From Paenibacillus zeisoli (GTDB lineage: Bacteria; Bacillota; Bacilli; Paenibacillales; Paenibacillaceae), in assembly GCF_003994465.1 (NCBI RefSeq), contig NZ_RZNX01000007.1:62001-126000 (forward strand): a stretch of 64,000 nt of DNA. Direction: 5' to 3'. The notes beneath the pieces were generated by a model. That model was not told where the DNA came from. It searched no databases and saw nothing but the letters and a program-made list of their open reading frames with translations. Below, piece by piece: positions 1-8,027 of the stretch; within the stretch, counting starts at the first letter, position 1; each line of letters opens with the position of its first letter. A program made the position numbers and the translations under genes.

Positions 1-290
1 CAGCTACCTCAATGGGAGCATCTACATTCCAGATTATCCGCAAGGTTCTGCTGCCAGAATCGATGCCGGGCCTAATCGCCGGAATGACCATAACGGTTGT
101 CACACTGGTCTCTTATACGGCAATGGCGGGTATGGTCGGCGGCGGCGGTCTTGGGGACTTGGCTATCCGCTATGGATATCAGCGGTATGAGAAGGAAGTT
201 ATGATCGTGGCGGTTATTCTGATGATCGTACTCGTTCAGCTGCTTCAAATGATTGGCGACCGTCTGGTTGCACATTTTACAAGGAAATAA
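1..290 (+). CDS. metI: Methionine ABC transporter permease MetI (C-terminal part)
   Basis: The gene enters from the left edge; the reading phase begins at base 3 and the stop is at 288-290. The visible ~95 residues carry the end of the conserved permease loop (GASTFQIIRKVLLPESMPG, the EAA-type contact with the ATPase), a glycine-rich AGMVGGGGLGDLAIRYGYQRY block typical of MetI, and a final membrane segment. In this family the protein forms the membrane channel of the D/L-methionine importer. It lies 59 bases before metQ, so metN-metI-metQ is the expected operon; metN would be outside the window. Identification rests on the motif block plus the metQ neighbour. Confidence 0.92.
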   Translation, partial: ATSMGASTFQIIRKVLLPESMPGLIAGMTITVVTLVSYTAMAGMVGGGGLGDLAIRYGYQRYEKEVMIVAVILMIVLVQLLQMIGDRLVAHFTRK

Positions 291-349
291 GGAAAGTCTA
301 TATATACAAATCATCATCCTTATTCAAAAAACATATTGGAGGTCTGGAA

Positions 350-1210
350 ATGAAAAAATGGTCAACAGCTTTTCTACTACTCACACTCGTACTGGTACTT
401 GCAGCTTGCGGCAGCAAACCACAAGAGACTAGCCAGGGATCTTCGGATACAAGCAGCAATGGTTCTGCTAAGACAGAAACAACAACGGAGCCAGTTAAGC
501 TTGTCGTAGGGGCAACTGCGGTTCCTCATGCTGAGATTCTTAACTTCATCAAGCCTAAGTTGAAAGAAGAAGGCGTGGATCTGGAAGTTAAAGAATTCAC
601 GGATTACGTTCTTCCAAATACTCAGTTATTCGAGAAACAATTGGATGCGAACTTCTTCCAGCACCAGCCGTACCTTGATGATCAGAACAAAAAGAATAAC
701 TTCAATCTTGTAGGCGTTATTGGCGTTCACGTTGAGCCATTTGGTGCTTACTCCAAAAAGTACAAGACTAAAGAAGAAATTCCAAACGGCGCAAAAGTAG
801 CTATTCCTAACGATGCTACCAACGGTGGGCGCGCACTTCTGCTTCTTGCTAAGAATGGCCTGATCACGCTGAAAGATGGCGTGGGAATCAATGCAACCGT
901 GAAAGATATTGCGACCAATCCGAAGAACCTTGAGATCAAAGAACTTGAAGCTGCTATGCTGCCGCGTGTTCTTGACGAGGTGGATCTTGCCCTGATCAAT
1001 ACGAACTATGCGCTTGAAGCGAAGCTCGTTCCAACGAAAGACGCTCTCTTCATCGAAGATAAAGAATCACCTTACACCAACCTCTTGGTTGCTCGTCCGG
1101 ACAACAAGGATTCAGAAGCTATCCAGAAGCTGGCTAAAGCTCTCACATCCCCTGATGTGAAGAAGTTTATTGAAGACAAGTATCAGGGAGCAATTGTCCC
1201 AGCATTCTAA
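350..1210 (+). CDS. metQ: Methionine-binding lipoprotein MetQ (NlpA family)
   Basis: A 286-residue substrate-binding protein of the methionine ABC importer. It starts with a lipoprotein signal peptide (basic KK, hydrophobic core, lipobox LAAC with the lipidated Cys at residue 20) and then a Ser/Thr/Gly-rich tether, so the mature protein should be anchored on the outer face of the membrane. NlpA-family features include VGATAVPHAEIL, FFQHQPYLD, IPNDATNGGRAL and a C-terminal AIVPAF. The ATG is preceded by TTGGAGG. It follows metI directly and is closed by a terminator at about 1274. The last eight codons are partly duplicated just downstream (separate entry). Confidence 0.95.
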   Translation: MKKWSTAFLLLTLVLVLAACGSKPQETSQGSSDTSSNGSAKTETTTEPVKLVVGATAVPHAEILNFIKPKLKEEGVDLEVKEFTDYVLPNTQLFEKQLDANFFQHQPYLDDQNKKNNFNLVGVIGVHVEPFGAYSKKYKTKEEIPNGAKVAIPNDATNGGRALLLLAKNGLITLKDGVGINATVKDIATNPKNLEIKELEAAMLPRVLDEVDLALINTNYALEAKLVPTKDALFIEDKESPYTNLLVARPDNKDSEAIQKLAKALTSPDVKKFIEDKYQGAIVPAF

Positions 1211-1254
1211 GCTGAACAAATGCTCCAAGGAGCAATTGTTCCAGCATTTTAAGC
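1187..1254 (+). repeat. Imperfect direct repeat of the metQ 3' end
   Basis: The 26 bases at 1187-1212, which include the last metQ codons and its stop, recur at 1229-1254 with 24 of 26 identical. The two differences are C to T; the one in a codon position of the first copy would be silent. The copy sits between the real stop codon and the terminator, so it looks like a small tandem duplication of the gene end that has begun to drift. Confidence 0.85.
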
Positions 1255-1273
1255 AGTGAAATTGCCCTTATCC

Positions 1274-1309
1274 AAAAGCAGTTCCTCCTTTTGAGGAACT
1301 GCTTTTTTT
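1274..1309 (+). terminator. Rho-independent terminator after metQ
   Basis: A 14-bp perfect stem (1274-1287 pairing with 1293-1306, core AGCAGTTCCTC/GAGGAACTGCT) with a 5-base loop ends in a T run. Confidence 0.93.
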
Positions 1310-1510
1310 GTGCTGTTATATAAGATGAACTTAAGAATTTCACACGGCTAACTAACGTATAAGCCAATAGTTCAACTTATATAGCTGCTCTATACGCTGA
1401 ATGCAATTCAGGTTCGCTCATCAAGTTGTGAGGAATGAGTAAATCTTTTATACTTGTAGGGAAGATTAGTATGTGATAAGGTTGACGCCTTGTTGGGAGG
1501 GGAATCCGCT

Positions 1511-2287
1511 TTGAAAGGTAAAATTGCTCTGATTACAGGTAGCGCCAAAGGATTAGGGAAGAAGACGGCGCTCAGCTTGGCGGATCAAGGCTGTCACATC
1601 GCTCTGAATTACGTACACAGCAAAGTTGAAGCGCTTGAGCTTCAAGCGGTTATCCGCAATAAAGGAGTCCAGTGTATCGCCGTTCAGGCTGATGTAGCGA
1701 GTACACAGGACATAGCCAGGCTGGTATCAGAGGTTGAGAGCAGGCTCGGTGGAATAGACATTCTGGTTAATAATGCCGGTCCATTTATCCGGGAAAGGCG
1801 ATTATTTGCGGAATACAGCAGGGAAGAAATTTTATCTTTAATTGAAGGAAATCTGGTTGGACCTATGCTGTTGGATCATATGGTGCTTGAGGGAATGCGG
1901 AGCAAGAATTGGGGACGAATTATCCACTTTGGATTTGGCCATGCCGCCGAATCTAGAGCGTGGCCGCACCGGGCTGCTTATGCGGCTGCGAAGACAGGGC
2001 TTGTGTCTTTTACCAAGACTTTGGCCGTGGAGGAAGCGCCTTACGGGATTACCGTCAATATGATCTGTCCTGGTGATATTCGGGGTGTGAATAAAGAGAA
2101 ATCGATCGCTGAGGTAAGCGGAGAGGCCGATGGGGAGACCCCAAGGGGAAGACCTGGAAGCGGGGAAGATATCTCGCGCGTGATTTCGTTCCTGTGCCAG
2201 CCTGAGTCAGACTTCATTACAGGGAATATTATGGATATTTCAGGGGGACTTGACCCCATACGCCCTTGGATCAAACCATCTACTTAA
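1511..2287 (+). CDS. SDR-family oxidoreductase
   Basis: A short-chain dehydrogenase/reductase of about 258 residues. Seen in the protein: the Rossmann cofactor motif TGSAKGLG near the N-terminus, NNAGP at about residue 90, a catalytic YAAAK block (Tyr and Lys three residues apart, about residue 160) and a C-terminal SGGLDP end typical of classical SDRs. The TTG at 1511 is chosen because GGGAGGGG ends eight bases upstream; an in-frame TTG at 1490 has no such site. Substrate cannot be told from sequence. It appears monocistronic, in its own unit after metQ and convergent with the Nfu gene. Confidence 0.85.
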   Translation: MKGKIALITGSAKGLGKKTALSLADQGCHIALNYVHSKVEALELQAVIRNKGVQCIAVQADVASTQDIARLVSEVESRLGGIDILVNNAGPFIRERRLFAEYSREEILSLIEGNLVGPMLLDHMVLEGMRSKNWGRIIHFGFGHAAESRAWPHRAAYAAAKTGLVSFTKTLAVEEAPYGITVNMICPGDIRGVNKEKSIAEVSGEADGETPRGRPGSGEDISRVISFLCQPESDFITGNIMDISGGLDPIRPWIKPST

Positions 2288-2317
2288 TTATATACTCGAC
2301 AGCTTTCTGCACAGAAA

Positions 2318-2386
2318 AAGAGTCTTGGCCAGCCGGAATGCCGGAAGCCAAGACTCTTACTGAAAGTGCCAGCCCGGAGGCTGGCA
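2318..2386 (-). terminator. Tandem hairpins; terminator for the Nfu gene
   Basis: Read on the minus strand, a 12-bp stem (2347-2358 with 2318-2329, core AAGAGTCTTGGC) with an inner CCGG/CCGG helix is followed by TTTTTCT. A second short hairpin (TGCCAGCC/GGCTGGCA, 2367-2386) precedes it. The plus-strand SDR gene ends just outside and may use it too. Confidence 0.85.
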
Positions 2387-2412
2387 GCATTAGAGATATA
2401 GCTGTGTATAGA

Positions 2413-2658
2413 TTAAAATACTTGTACAACTTCTTGAACGCCTTCGACTTCTTCAAACAAAGCGCGTTCAATCCCAGCTTTAAGCGTGATTGTAGAACTT
2501 GGGCAACTGCCGCAAGCACCCACTAATTTAAGTTTGACGATGCCATCCTCCACGTCAACGAGTTCGACGTCACCGCCGTCGCGCTGCAGGAAAGGGCGAA
2601 GTTTATCAAGCACTTCCAGAACTTCATCATACAAAGTATCTTGTGCATTTTGGCTCAT
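2413..2658 (-). CDS. yutI: NifU C-terminal-domain (Nfu) Fe-S carrier, YutI-like
   Basis: An 81-residue protein made of a single Nfu domain. Such proteins carry a labile [4Fe-4S] cluster and hand it to apo-enzymes. The cluster-binding CGSCPSS motif (Cys-x-x-Cys) is near residue 50, after the typical [19 protein letters not shown] block. The ATG at 2658 follows AAGGAGTTGAGAAAT; an upstream in-frame TTG overlaps that site and is rejected as the start. It is divergent from yuzB, as in the Bacillus region where yutI, yuzB, yutJ and yutM lie close together, and fits the Fe-S and redox theme of this part of the window. Confidence 0.93.
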   Translation of the reverse strand: MSQNAQDTLYDEVLEVLDKLRPFLQRDGGDVELVDVEDGIVKLKLVGACGSCPSSTITLKAGIERALFEEVEGVQEVVQVF

Positions 2659-2737
2659 ATTTCTCAACTCCTTTCTTATATATTATATTACAAACGTTAT
2701 GAAATTTAAATGGCATTAGTAAAGCGAGGCAGACCGA

Positions 2738-2992
2738 ATGAGACCGATTATAGAATTTTGTGTTAACAATATGCATTTTGGCACAGACGAAGTCATGGAG
2801 AAGCTCGAGCAGAATCCGGATTATGATGTTCTAGAGTACGGGTGCCTGACCCACTGCGGAGAATGCTTCCTGGCACCATTTGCCCTGGTGAATGGTGAAT
2901 TCGTCGAAGCCGAAAGCGCTGAGCAGCTGTATGAACGTATTATGAGCAAAATCAAAGAAATAGATGCCTGGAACGAACTTGATCTAGATTAA
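2738..2992 (+). CDS. yuzB: YuzB-family protein (DUF1450)
   Basis: An 84-residue small acidic protein of the YuzB/DUF1450 family. Visible features are the N-terminal RPIIEFCVNN and the cysteine cluster YGCLTHCGECFLAPFALVNG, which could bind a metal or a thiol-linked ligand, although the family has no firmly assigned function that I know of. The ribosome binding site is weak (GCGAGG), and the ATG fits the family's N-terminus. It lies between nfu (divergent) and yutJ (convergent, sharing a bidirectional terminator), an arrangement also known from Bacillus. Confidence 0.9.
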   Translation: MRPIIEFCVNNMHFGTDEVMEKLEQNPDYDVLEYGCLTHCGECFLAPFALVNGEFVEAESAEQLYERIMSKIKEIDAWNELDLD

Positions 2993-3005
2993 CTATTTAT
3001 AAAAG

Positions 3006-3048
3006 AGGGGCGACCCACCAGCCATCTCCATGGCTTGGGGTCGCCCCT
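3006..3048. terminator. Bidirectional terminator between yuzB and yutJ
   Basis: An 11-bp stem AGGGGCGACCC/GGGTCGCCCCT (3006-3016 with 3038-3048) with an inner AGCCA/TGGCT helix. A and T runs flank the two sides, so it can serve both convergent genes. Confidence 0.88.
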
Positions 3049-3062
3049 TTGCGTATAAGTGA

Positions 3063-4124
3063 TTATCCAAAGTGATGTTTGGACATCCAGAGCACACCGC
3101 TCTTTAGGATCCGCGGTACCCGGCCCATAACCTGACGTTTGCCCATTAAGCCGAATCCGGCCTTTTTGCCCAGGGAACCAAGAGTACCCTTCAGCTTGAT
3201 TGGAGACAGACGCGGAGTCTCCCCGCGCCATAACGCCAGCGCGATGTGGCCGATCTGCTCACCTTGACCCTCAGCAGCTTGACCGCTAGGGGCAAAAGGC
3301 AGACTGGCACAATCCCCGCATACATACACTTCAGGATGCTCGGGAATCTGATAATACTCGTTAAGCAGAACACGTCCCTGATGATCTTTGGGAACATCCA
3401 GCTTTTGCACAATTTCAACAGGCTGAATGCCCGCCGTCCAGACGGTTGCATCCGATATAATATCATCTCCGGTAGTGTGGATAACACCGGGCTCAAGAGA
3501 AGAGATCGAGATATGAGACAAGGTCTCCACGTCATGCTCGTGGAACCACTTCTCCACATAGGCAGACATCTTTGGAGGGAAAGCCGAAAGTACACGAGAG
3601 CCCCGGTCAATTAGAGCGATGTTCAGGTCCGGCCGGCTCTCTCTGAGTTCTGCTGCAATCTCAACTCCACTGAGGCCCCCACCCACGATATTTACACGGC
3701 CATAAGGTTTGGTGTCATTAAGTACTTGGTACGTCTGACGAACCGCGCTCATGGACTGGATCGTGCAGGCATATTCCTCAGCTCCGGGAATTCCGTGGAA
3801 GCGGTCCGTACACCCAAGAGCAATAACGAGCTGATCATAATAAACCGGGTCATCGTTCTCCATGATTACTTTTTTGTTCTCGAGGTCAACTGAAGAGACT
3901 TCGCCGTATTTCATATTTAGATTCTGGTGGACGGGGAAGGGAACGCGCAGCTCTACATCTGAGGCTGTACCGGCTGCGAGTGCATAGTATTCCGTCTTCA
4001 TCGTTTGATAAGGCATCCGGTCGATCATCGTAAGGCGAATATCGCTTGGCATATTTCCCTTGAGCAGCGTATTGGCTATGGTGACACCGCCGTATCCTCC
4101 ACCCAAGATAACAAAATGTTTCAT
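3063..4124 (-). CDS. yutJ: NAD(P)/FAD-dependent oxidoreductase, YutJ-like (NDH-2 family)
   Basis: A 353-residue flavoprotein of the type-II NADH dehydrogenase family. It has an N-terminal FAD-binding GGGYGG motif (residues 8-13), a second dinucleotide-binding VGGGLSGVE motif near residue 148 and a late CGDCASLPF block around the flavin. Type-II enzymes pass electrons from NADH to quinone at the inner membrane face without pumping protons. It is about 40 residues shorter than the second NDH-2-like gene at 9759, and no obvious C-terminal membrane helix is visible. The start ATG is preceded by AAAGGAA. MqnE is encoded 49 bases upstream on the same strand, so the two may be co-transcribed. Confidence 0.88.
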   Translation of the reverse strand: MKHFVILGGGYGGVTIANTLLKGNMPSDIRLTMIDRMPYQTMKTEYYALAAGTASDVELRVPFPVHQNLNMKYGEVSSVDLENKKVIMENDDPVYYDQLVIALGCTDRFHGIPGAEEYACTIQSMSAVRQTYQVLNDTKPYGRVNIVGGGLSGVEIAAELRESRPDLNIALIDRGSRVLSAFPPKMSAYVEKWFHEHDVETLSHISISSLEPGVIHTTGDDIISDATVWTAGIQPVEIVQKLDVPKDHQGRVLLNEYYQIPEHPEVYVCGDCASLPFAPSGQAAEGQGEQIGHIALALWRGETPRLSPIKLKGTLGSLGKKAGFGLMGKRQVMGRVPRILKSGVLWMSKHHFG

Positions 4125-4173
4125 GTTTTATCGGTTCCTTTCTTGTCCAGCTCGTTATACTCTTAGTTATTTA

Positions 4174-5280
4174 CTATTCAAATACTTCAATCTCGTTATA
4201 AAAGGTATCTCTTTCAACCGGAATGCGTCCTGCGCCCTTAACGAGCCAGATCAGTTCCTTGCGGGTCAGTCCTTCCGGCGTATTCGCTCCAGCAGCATGG
4301 CTGATCTTTTCTTTGAGAATGGTGCCATGAACATCGGAAGCCCCAAAGCTCAAGGAGACCTGAGTCAACTGAGTGCCGATATTGATGAAGTAAGCTTTAA
4401 TGTGCTGAATATTGTCCAGCATTAGACGGCTGATGGCAATGGTCTTAAGATCCTCATAGGCCGAGTTACGGCGCATAATGCTGGCGTTCTTGCTCTTAGG
4501 CTGCATGGATAGGGGGATGAATACCATGAATCCGTTCGTCTCATCCTGAAGATCACGAATCTGAATCATGTGGCGGATTCGGTCCTCATGGCTTTCAATC
4601 GACCCGTACAGCATAGTAGTACCCGTTCTGATGCCCAGATTGTGGGCGGTACGGTGTACTTCAAGATATCGGTCTACATTCGCTTTATCGACTTTCATTT
4701 TCTCCCGATACTGATCGGATAGAATTTCAGCGCCCCCACCGGTTAAGGATTGTAACCCGGCTTTTTGCAATTCCTGAAGAACTTCAGTGATACTCAGTCC
4801 GCTAATCCGGGTGAAGAAGTCGATCTCCGCAGCAGTATAGGCTTTAAGCGCAACCTCCGGGAATCGCTCGCTCAGAGCCTTGAGTGAATCGACATAATAT
4901 TGAAAAGGGACATGGTTATTGTGTCCGCCCACGATATGGAATTCGCGGATACCCGGGTGAATGTGCTGTTCCACATATTCAACCATTTCTGGTCCGGATA
5001 AAGTGTAAGAGCCTTCTTCTCCCTGGTCTTTACGGAAATTGCAGAAGGCACAATAGGATTCACATACATTGGTGAAGTACAGGCTCATATTTTCGATAAA
5101 ATAGACCTTCTTACCGTTCTTCCTGAGGTTAACTTCATTGGCAAGCTGACCAATCGTAAGCAGATCGTCGCTTTCATATAAATATACCCCGTCTTCAAGG
5201 GTCAGCCGCTCACCGCGGTGTACCTTTTCAATAATCTCAGCCATTCTCTGGTCTGTGTGAGGAGTTGCAGTTACTAACAT
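4174..5280 (-). CDS. mqnE: Radical SAM aminofutalosine synthase MqnE
   Basis: A 368-residue radical SAM enzyme. The cluster motif CESYCAFC (Cys-x3-Cys-x2-Cys) is at about residues 73-80 after LYFTNV. GGHNNHVPF, LTGGGAE and the C-terminal GTILKEKISHAAGA block match the MqnE/MqnC group. Size and an N-terminus resembling MqnE rather than MqnC favour aminofutalosine synthase, which joins adenosine to the chorismate-derived enolpyruvyl benzoate in the futalosine route to menaquinone. TTGGAGGAATCCCT precedes the ATG. It lies upstream of yutJ on the same strand, linking quinone synthesis with a quinone-reducing flavoenzyme. MqnC is the alternative; no other mqn gene is in the window. Confidence 0.8.
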   Translation of the reverse strand: MLVTATPHTDQRMAEIIEKVHRGERLTLEDGVYLYESDDLLTIGQLANEVNLRKNGKKVYFIENMSLYFTNVCESYCAFCNFRKDQGEEGSYTLSGPEMVEYVEQHIHPGIREFHIVGGHNNHVPFQYYVDSLKALSERFPEVALKAYTAAEIDFFTRISGLSITEVLQELQKAGLQSLTGGGAEILSDQYREKMKVDKANVDRYLEVHRTAHNLGIRTGTTMLYGSIESHEDRIRHMIQIRDLQDETNGFMVFIPLSMQPKSKNASIMRRNSAYEDLKTIAISRLMLDNIQHIKAYFINIGTQLTQVSLSFGASDVHGTILKEKISHAAGANTPEGLTRKELIWLVKGAGRIPVERDTFYNEIEVFE

Positions 5281-5436
5281 AGGGATTCCTCCAATCTAGG
5301 GTCGGTGACTCATTGTCTATACCTGATGCCTGATGGCTATAAATAACGTCTAGTCCAGACGCTTTGCTGAGTTACAGCGGGAAACGAGCATTGTGAAATT
5401 TAGAACAGGTTATCGGATAATTAAGCCGATTGGCAG

Positions 5437-5452
5437 TGTCAAAATTGTGACA
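5437..5452. promoter_or_regulatory. Short inverted repeat TGTCA-N6-TGACA
   Basis: This 16-bp palindrome lies in the 317-base gap between the divergent mqnE and yutM genes. It could be an operator, but the arms are only 5 bp and no regulator is identified. Confidence 0.35.
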
Positions 5453-5535
5453 GTTGAATGCACCCATACCATTATAAACCTCACTCTCTATTCGGGCAAT
5501 AAGTATAGTCGATAATAGCGGCAGGAGAACATCCC

Positions 5536-5564
5536 TTGAGGGGAGGTACAATGTGGAGTATAAT
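5536..5564 (+). promoter_or_regulatory. Likely sigma-A promoter of yutM
   Basis: TTGAGG (5536-5541), a 17-base spacer and a perfect TATAAT (5559-5564) lie 33 bases before the yutM start. Confidence 0.7.
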
Positions 5565-5597
5565 GAAGGGAGGTAAGGATAAGGAGGTATTTACACA

Positions 5598-5957
5598 ATG
5601 ATTAATATCACTGATGCAGCAGTTGCTCAAATAAAAGAAATGCTTTCACAGCAGGAAACACCTAATATGTTCCTTCGTCTTGGTGTACAGCCAGGAGGAT
5701 GCAGCGGCTTCTCTTATGGAATGGGATTTGATGATGAGGAATCCGACGCTGACGTCTTTATGGAAGTGGGAGGACTTAAGGTGGTTGTCGAGAAGGACAG
5801 TCTGAAGTATCTAAACGGATTGGAAATCGATTATGAAGCTTCAGGCATGTCCGGCGGATTCTCCATCCACAATCCGAACGCTGTTGCTACTTGCGGATGT
5901 GGTTCGAGCTTCCGTACCCGTGACGATGCAGGCCAGCCTGCACCGGAGCAGTGCTAA
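5598..5957 (+). CDS. yutM: A-type iron-sulfur carrier (HesB/IscA family), YutM-like
   Basis: A 119-residue A-type Fe-S carrier that accepts clusters from a scaffold and delivers them to target proteins. The conserved cysteines are visible: Cys in QPGGCSGFSYG (about residue 35) and the C-terminal ATCGCGSSF pair. A ~12-residue tail follows the second motif and ends in Cys. A strong AAGGAGG lies ten bases before the ATG, and a well-formed promoter is close upstream. With nfu 3 kb away and many flavin or Fe-S enzymes nearby, a role in maturing respiratory enzymes is a reasonable inference. It is closed by a terminator. Confidence 0.93.
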   Translation: MINITDAAVAQIKEMLSQQETPNMFLRLGVQPGGCSGFSYGMGFDDEESDADVFMEVGGLKVVVEKDSLKYLNGLEIDYEASGMSGGFSIHNPNAVATCGCGSSFRTRDDAGQPAPEQC

Positions 5958-6014
5958 CTAGCGTTGTGTTGAGCATTACACAACTTTAAAGAGCCGTTTG
6001 TGCTTACAGATTAC

Positions 6015-6064
6015 GACCTCCATAGCGAGATAGTTGCGAAACTGTCCGTCATGGAGGTCTTTTT
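6015..6064 (+). terminator. Terminator after yutM
   Basis: GACCTCCAT (6015-6023) pairs with ATGGAGGTC (6051-6059), followed by a T run. The hairpin has a long loop. Confidence 0.85.
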
Positions 6065-6233
6065 ATGTGATTTTCTAACATGGAATGAACTAATGAATTA
6101 GGGGTTTTTCATGTCATGCATAAGAAAAATCCCCTCTGTTCGACCGTGCCGAGTTCATTGTAACAGGAACTCTTGATTCACAGTCTTCCATGAGGGGATA
6201 ACCAGCACCCAAAACATTGAAGGGACCTTCTAT

Positions 6234-6452
6234 TTATTCAGCAGTACTGAACATCGTCATATCGCGGGCATAATGCGACTGCTTGCCCGTGTCTATATTA
6301 CGGATACGAACAGAATCCGAAGAATATTTCTCAACTATACCCCGACCCACTTCACAATACACACCAGCTTCATCTTCCTGCCAGGCGGAGATAATCTTCT
6401 GGGACAGCGCCGCAGCGAAGAAATCGATATCTGCGGTTAATGTATGATTCAT
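6234..6452 (-). CDS. Hypothetical protein, 72 residues
   Basis: I do not recognise this gene. It encodes a soluble, acidic protein without signal peptide or membrane segment; an N-terminal helix (DIDFFAAALSQKIISAW) is followed by a basic/acidic mixed half containing VGRGIVEKYSSDSVRIRN. Support for coding comes from AAAGGAGTCAGGGA directly before the ATG and from a second small gene on the same strand 39 bases upstream. The downstream stretch 6099-6137 forms an AGGGGTTTTTC/GAAAAATCCCCT hairpin that may end its transcript. Confidence 0.65.
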   Translation of the reverse strand: MNHTLTADIDFFAAALSQKIISAWQEDEAGVYCEVGRGIVEKYSSDSVRIRNIDTGKQSHYARDMTMFSTAE

Positions 6453-6491
6453 TCCCTGACTCCTTTACAGTAAGTTTAACAGGCTATACGA

Positions 6492-6692
6492 CTAGAAAAA
6501 TTGTTTGTTCAGCATCAAATAGATCATTCCGGCAGCAACGACGGAGAAAGCCATACAAGAGGTACCAAGGCCTCTTCGGGAATCCTTGAAAAATCTTACG
6601 CCTATGGCAAATACCGCGATAGTTACTCCAACCAGTACAATGGACATCGCAATCATAGCTATCCAGTATAGAATTCCGAAAAAATGCTCCAA
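6492..6692 (-). CDS. Small two-helix membrane protein
   Basis: A 66-residue hydrophobic protein with two likely membrane helices (residues ~5-32 and ~44-60) joined by a basic turn RFFKDSRRG. It starts with TTG at 6692, supported by AGGAGG nine bases upstream; no nearby ATG fits. It precedes the 72-residue hypothetical gene on the same strand and could form a two-gene unit with it. I do not recognise the family and assign no function. Confidence 0.65.
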   Translation of the reverse strand: MEHFFGILYWIAMIAMSIVLVGVTIAVFAIGVRFFKDSRRGLGTSCMAFSVVAAGMIYLMLNKQFF

Positions 6693-6920
6693 CAGAAGAA
6701 TCCTCCTATTAACTGTAGGTACGGGTCTACTATATACCAGAACGATTTGTTTGAAAAGAGTAGAAACAATAAATCCGCTAATACCGGGTAATGGCCGGAT
6801 TTCACGAAATCAGGCGGGCTGGATGGACAAAGATACAAGAACAAGGGTCCTGTCCTGAGTAGTAATAATTATGCGCTGAAGCAGGGTTATACGAGCTTTA
6901 TAAGGAAAGGGGACAGATTC

Positions 6921-7583
6921 ATGGCGGGAAGACAGCTGGCCAATAAGTGGCTTAAGACGGAAGCGCTTCTCACGGATAAGCGAGTCCATAGGCATATCCC
7001 ACAGACAAGCAAGTACAGTGCAGCTGATCTGAAGCGTATGCTCAGGAGATACGGGATGGTGGTGATTAAGCCAATCCGGGGCGGTGGGGGCTTTGGTGTA
7101 ATAAAAGTTGAGTATATTAACGGCGTATATTCATTTACACACATGAAGGAGACACGATCCTACCGAAGTTTTGGTGCCATGCTGGAGTCGCTGAACCGGA
7201 TTAAAGTCAGACGCCCGTATCTTATACAGCAAGGTATCCAACTTGCGACCATCGCAGGAAGACCTATAGATTATAGAGTTAAGGTGGCCAAGAGTACGAA
7301 GGGTTGGGAGTATCGTGCCATGGTTGGACGGCTTGCCAGACCAGGTTTGTTTGTTACAAATTTATGTAAGGGAGGTACTCAGCTTTCGGCCAAGGAGGCT
7401 TTGGCAAGATCCATGCCCAGATCCTCGGGACATAAGCAGCGGCACAAGATGCGTGAACTGACGAATACGTGTATAACTATTCTTGAGCGGAGGTTTCCGG
7501 GTATTGGAATGCTCGGATTTGACTACGGAATAGATACGCGCGGCCATATCTGGATATTTGAGGTCAATACTCGTCCGCAATAA
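6921..7583 (+). CDS. YheC/YheD-family ATP-grasp protein (short form)
   Basis: A 220-residue protein related to the YheC/YheD endospore-coat-associated family, which has an ATP-grasp fold. Visible ATP-grasp features are VVIKPIRGGGGFGVIKVE (the nucleotide-gripping glycine loop, residues ~47-64), YLIQQGIQLA, a PIDYRVKV strand and the metal-binding FEVNTRP near the end. At 220 residues it lacks the ~130-residue N-terminal domain present in the second family member at 57459-58547, so it is the compact form with only the grasp domain. GGAAAGGGG precedes the ATG. It precedes sda in the same direction. Confidence 0.85.
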   Translation: MAGRQLANKWLKTEALLTDKRVHRHIPQTSKYSAADLKRMLRRYGMVVIKPIRGGGGFGVIKVEYINGVYSFTHMKETRSYRSFGAMLESLNRIKVRRPYLIQQGIQLATIAGRPIDYRVKVAKSTKGWEYRAMVGRLARPGLFVTNLCKGGTQLSAKEALARSMPRSSGHKQRHKMRELTNTCITILERRFPGIGMLGFDYGIDTRGHIWIFEVNTRPQ

Positions 7584-7711
7584 CTCCGTATTCATTTTGA
7601 GCAAATAGGTTTATGAAGGCCTATGGAAGGTTAATGTACTGGAAAAGCAGTGTAAACCTACTTTTTCCATATGAAAAAATATTTTTTGAGATTCTGAGCA
7701 TGTTTATATCC

Positions 7712-7811
7712 TGTGAATAACTTTTATCCACAATATCCTCAACTGTCTGACAATCATTTTGGGGATTACTAACAACTTATTCACAGGATCTCCACAGCAT
7801 AATGTGGATAA
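7712..7811. promoter_or_regulatory. Cluster of four perfect DnaA boxes upstream of sda
   Basis: Four exact matches to TTATNCACA occur within 100 bases: 7712-7720 (minus), 7724-7732 (plus), 7777-7785 (plus) and 7803-7811 (minus). A weaker ATCTCCACA is at 7788. The cluster fills the gap before sda, and no origin genes are nearby. In Bacillus subtilis, DnaA activates sda, so this is read as a conserved control region. Confidence 0.9.
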
Positions 7812-7883
7812 CAGGAACGCTTGTTCTGGCACGATATTGTTGATATGATAAATATAGGAAAAATTTAGGAAGGAGTGATTCTA

Positions 7884-8027
7884 ATGGCAACATTAACAGA
7901 TGAAATGCTGCTGGATTCTTACCATATGGCCAAAGAGCTCCAATTAGACAGGGAATTCATCGCACTCCTGTTAGCCGAGATTCATAAGAGAAATTTAAAT
8001 TCGCAGATCGGGCTTGTACTCCATTAA
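7884..8027 (+). CDS. sda: Sporulation histidine kinase inhibitor Sda
   Basis: A 47-residue protein recognised by the Sda pattern: LTDEMLLDSYHMAKELQLD, then an acidic/hydrophobic second helix REFIALLLAEIHKR. Sda folds as a helical hairpin that binds sporulation sensor kinases and blocks their autophosphorylation when replication is under way or damaged. The ATG is preceded by AAGGAGTGATTCT. Four DnaA boxes lie 70-170 bases upstream, matching the known control of this gene by the replication initiator. Its stop codon overlaps by four bases, tail to tail, with the minus-strand zinc-ribbon gene. Confidence 0.9.
   Translation: MATLTDEMLLDSYHMAKELQLDREFIALLLAEIHKRNLNSQIGLVLH

Noticed and set aside
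5346..5360. CGTCT/AGACG mini-hairpin upstream of mqnE
   Set aside because: Five base pairs, no T run, no placement relative to a start or promoter.
7690..7860. DnaA-box cluster as a replication origin
   Set aside because: There is no dnaA, dnaN, gidA or AT-rich unwinding region; the position directly before sda explains the boxes better.
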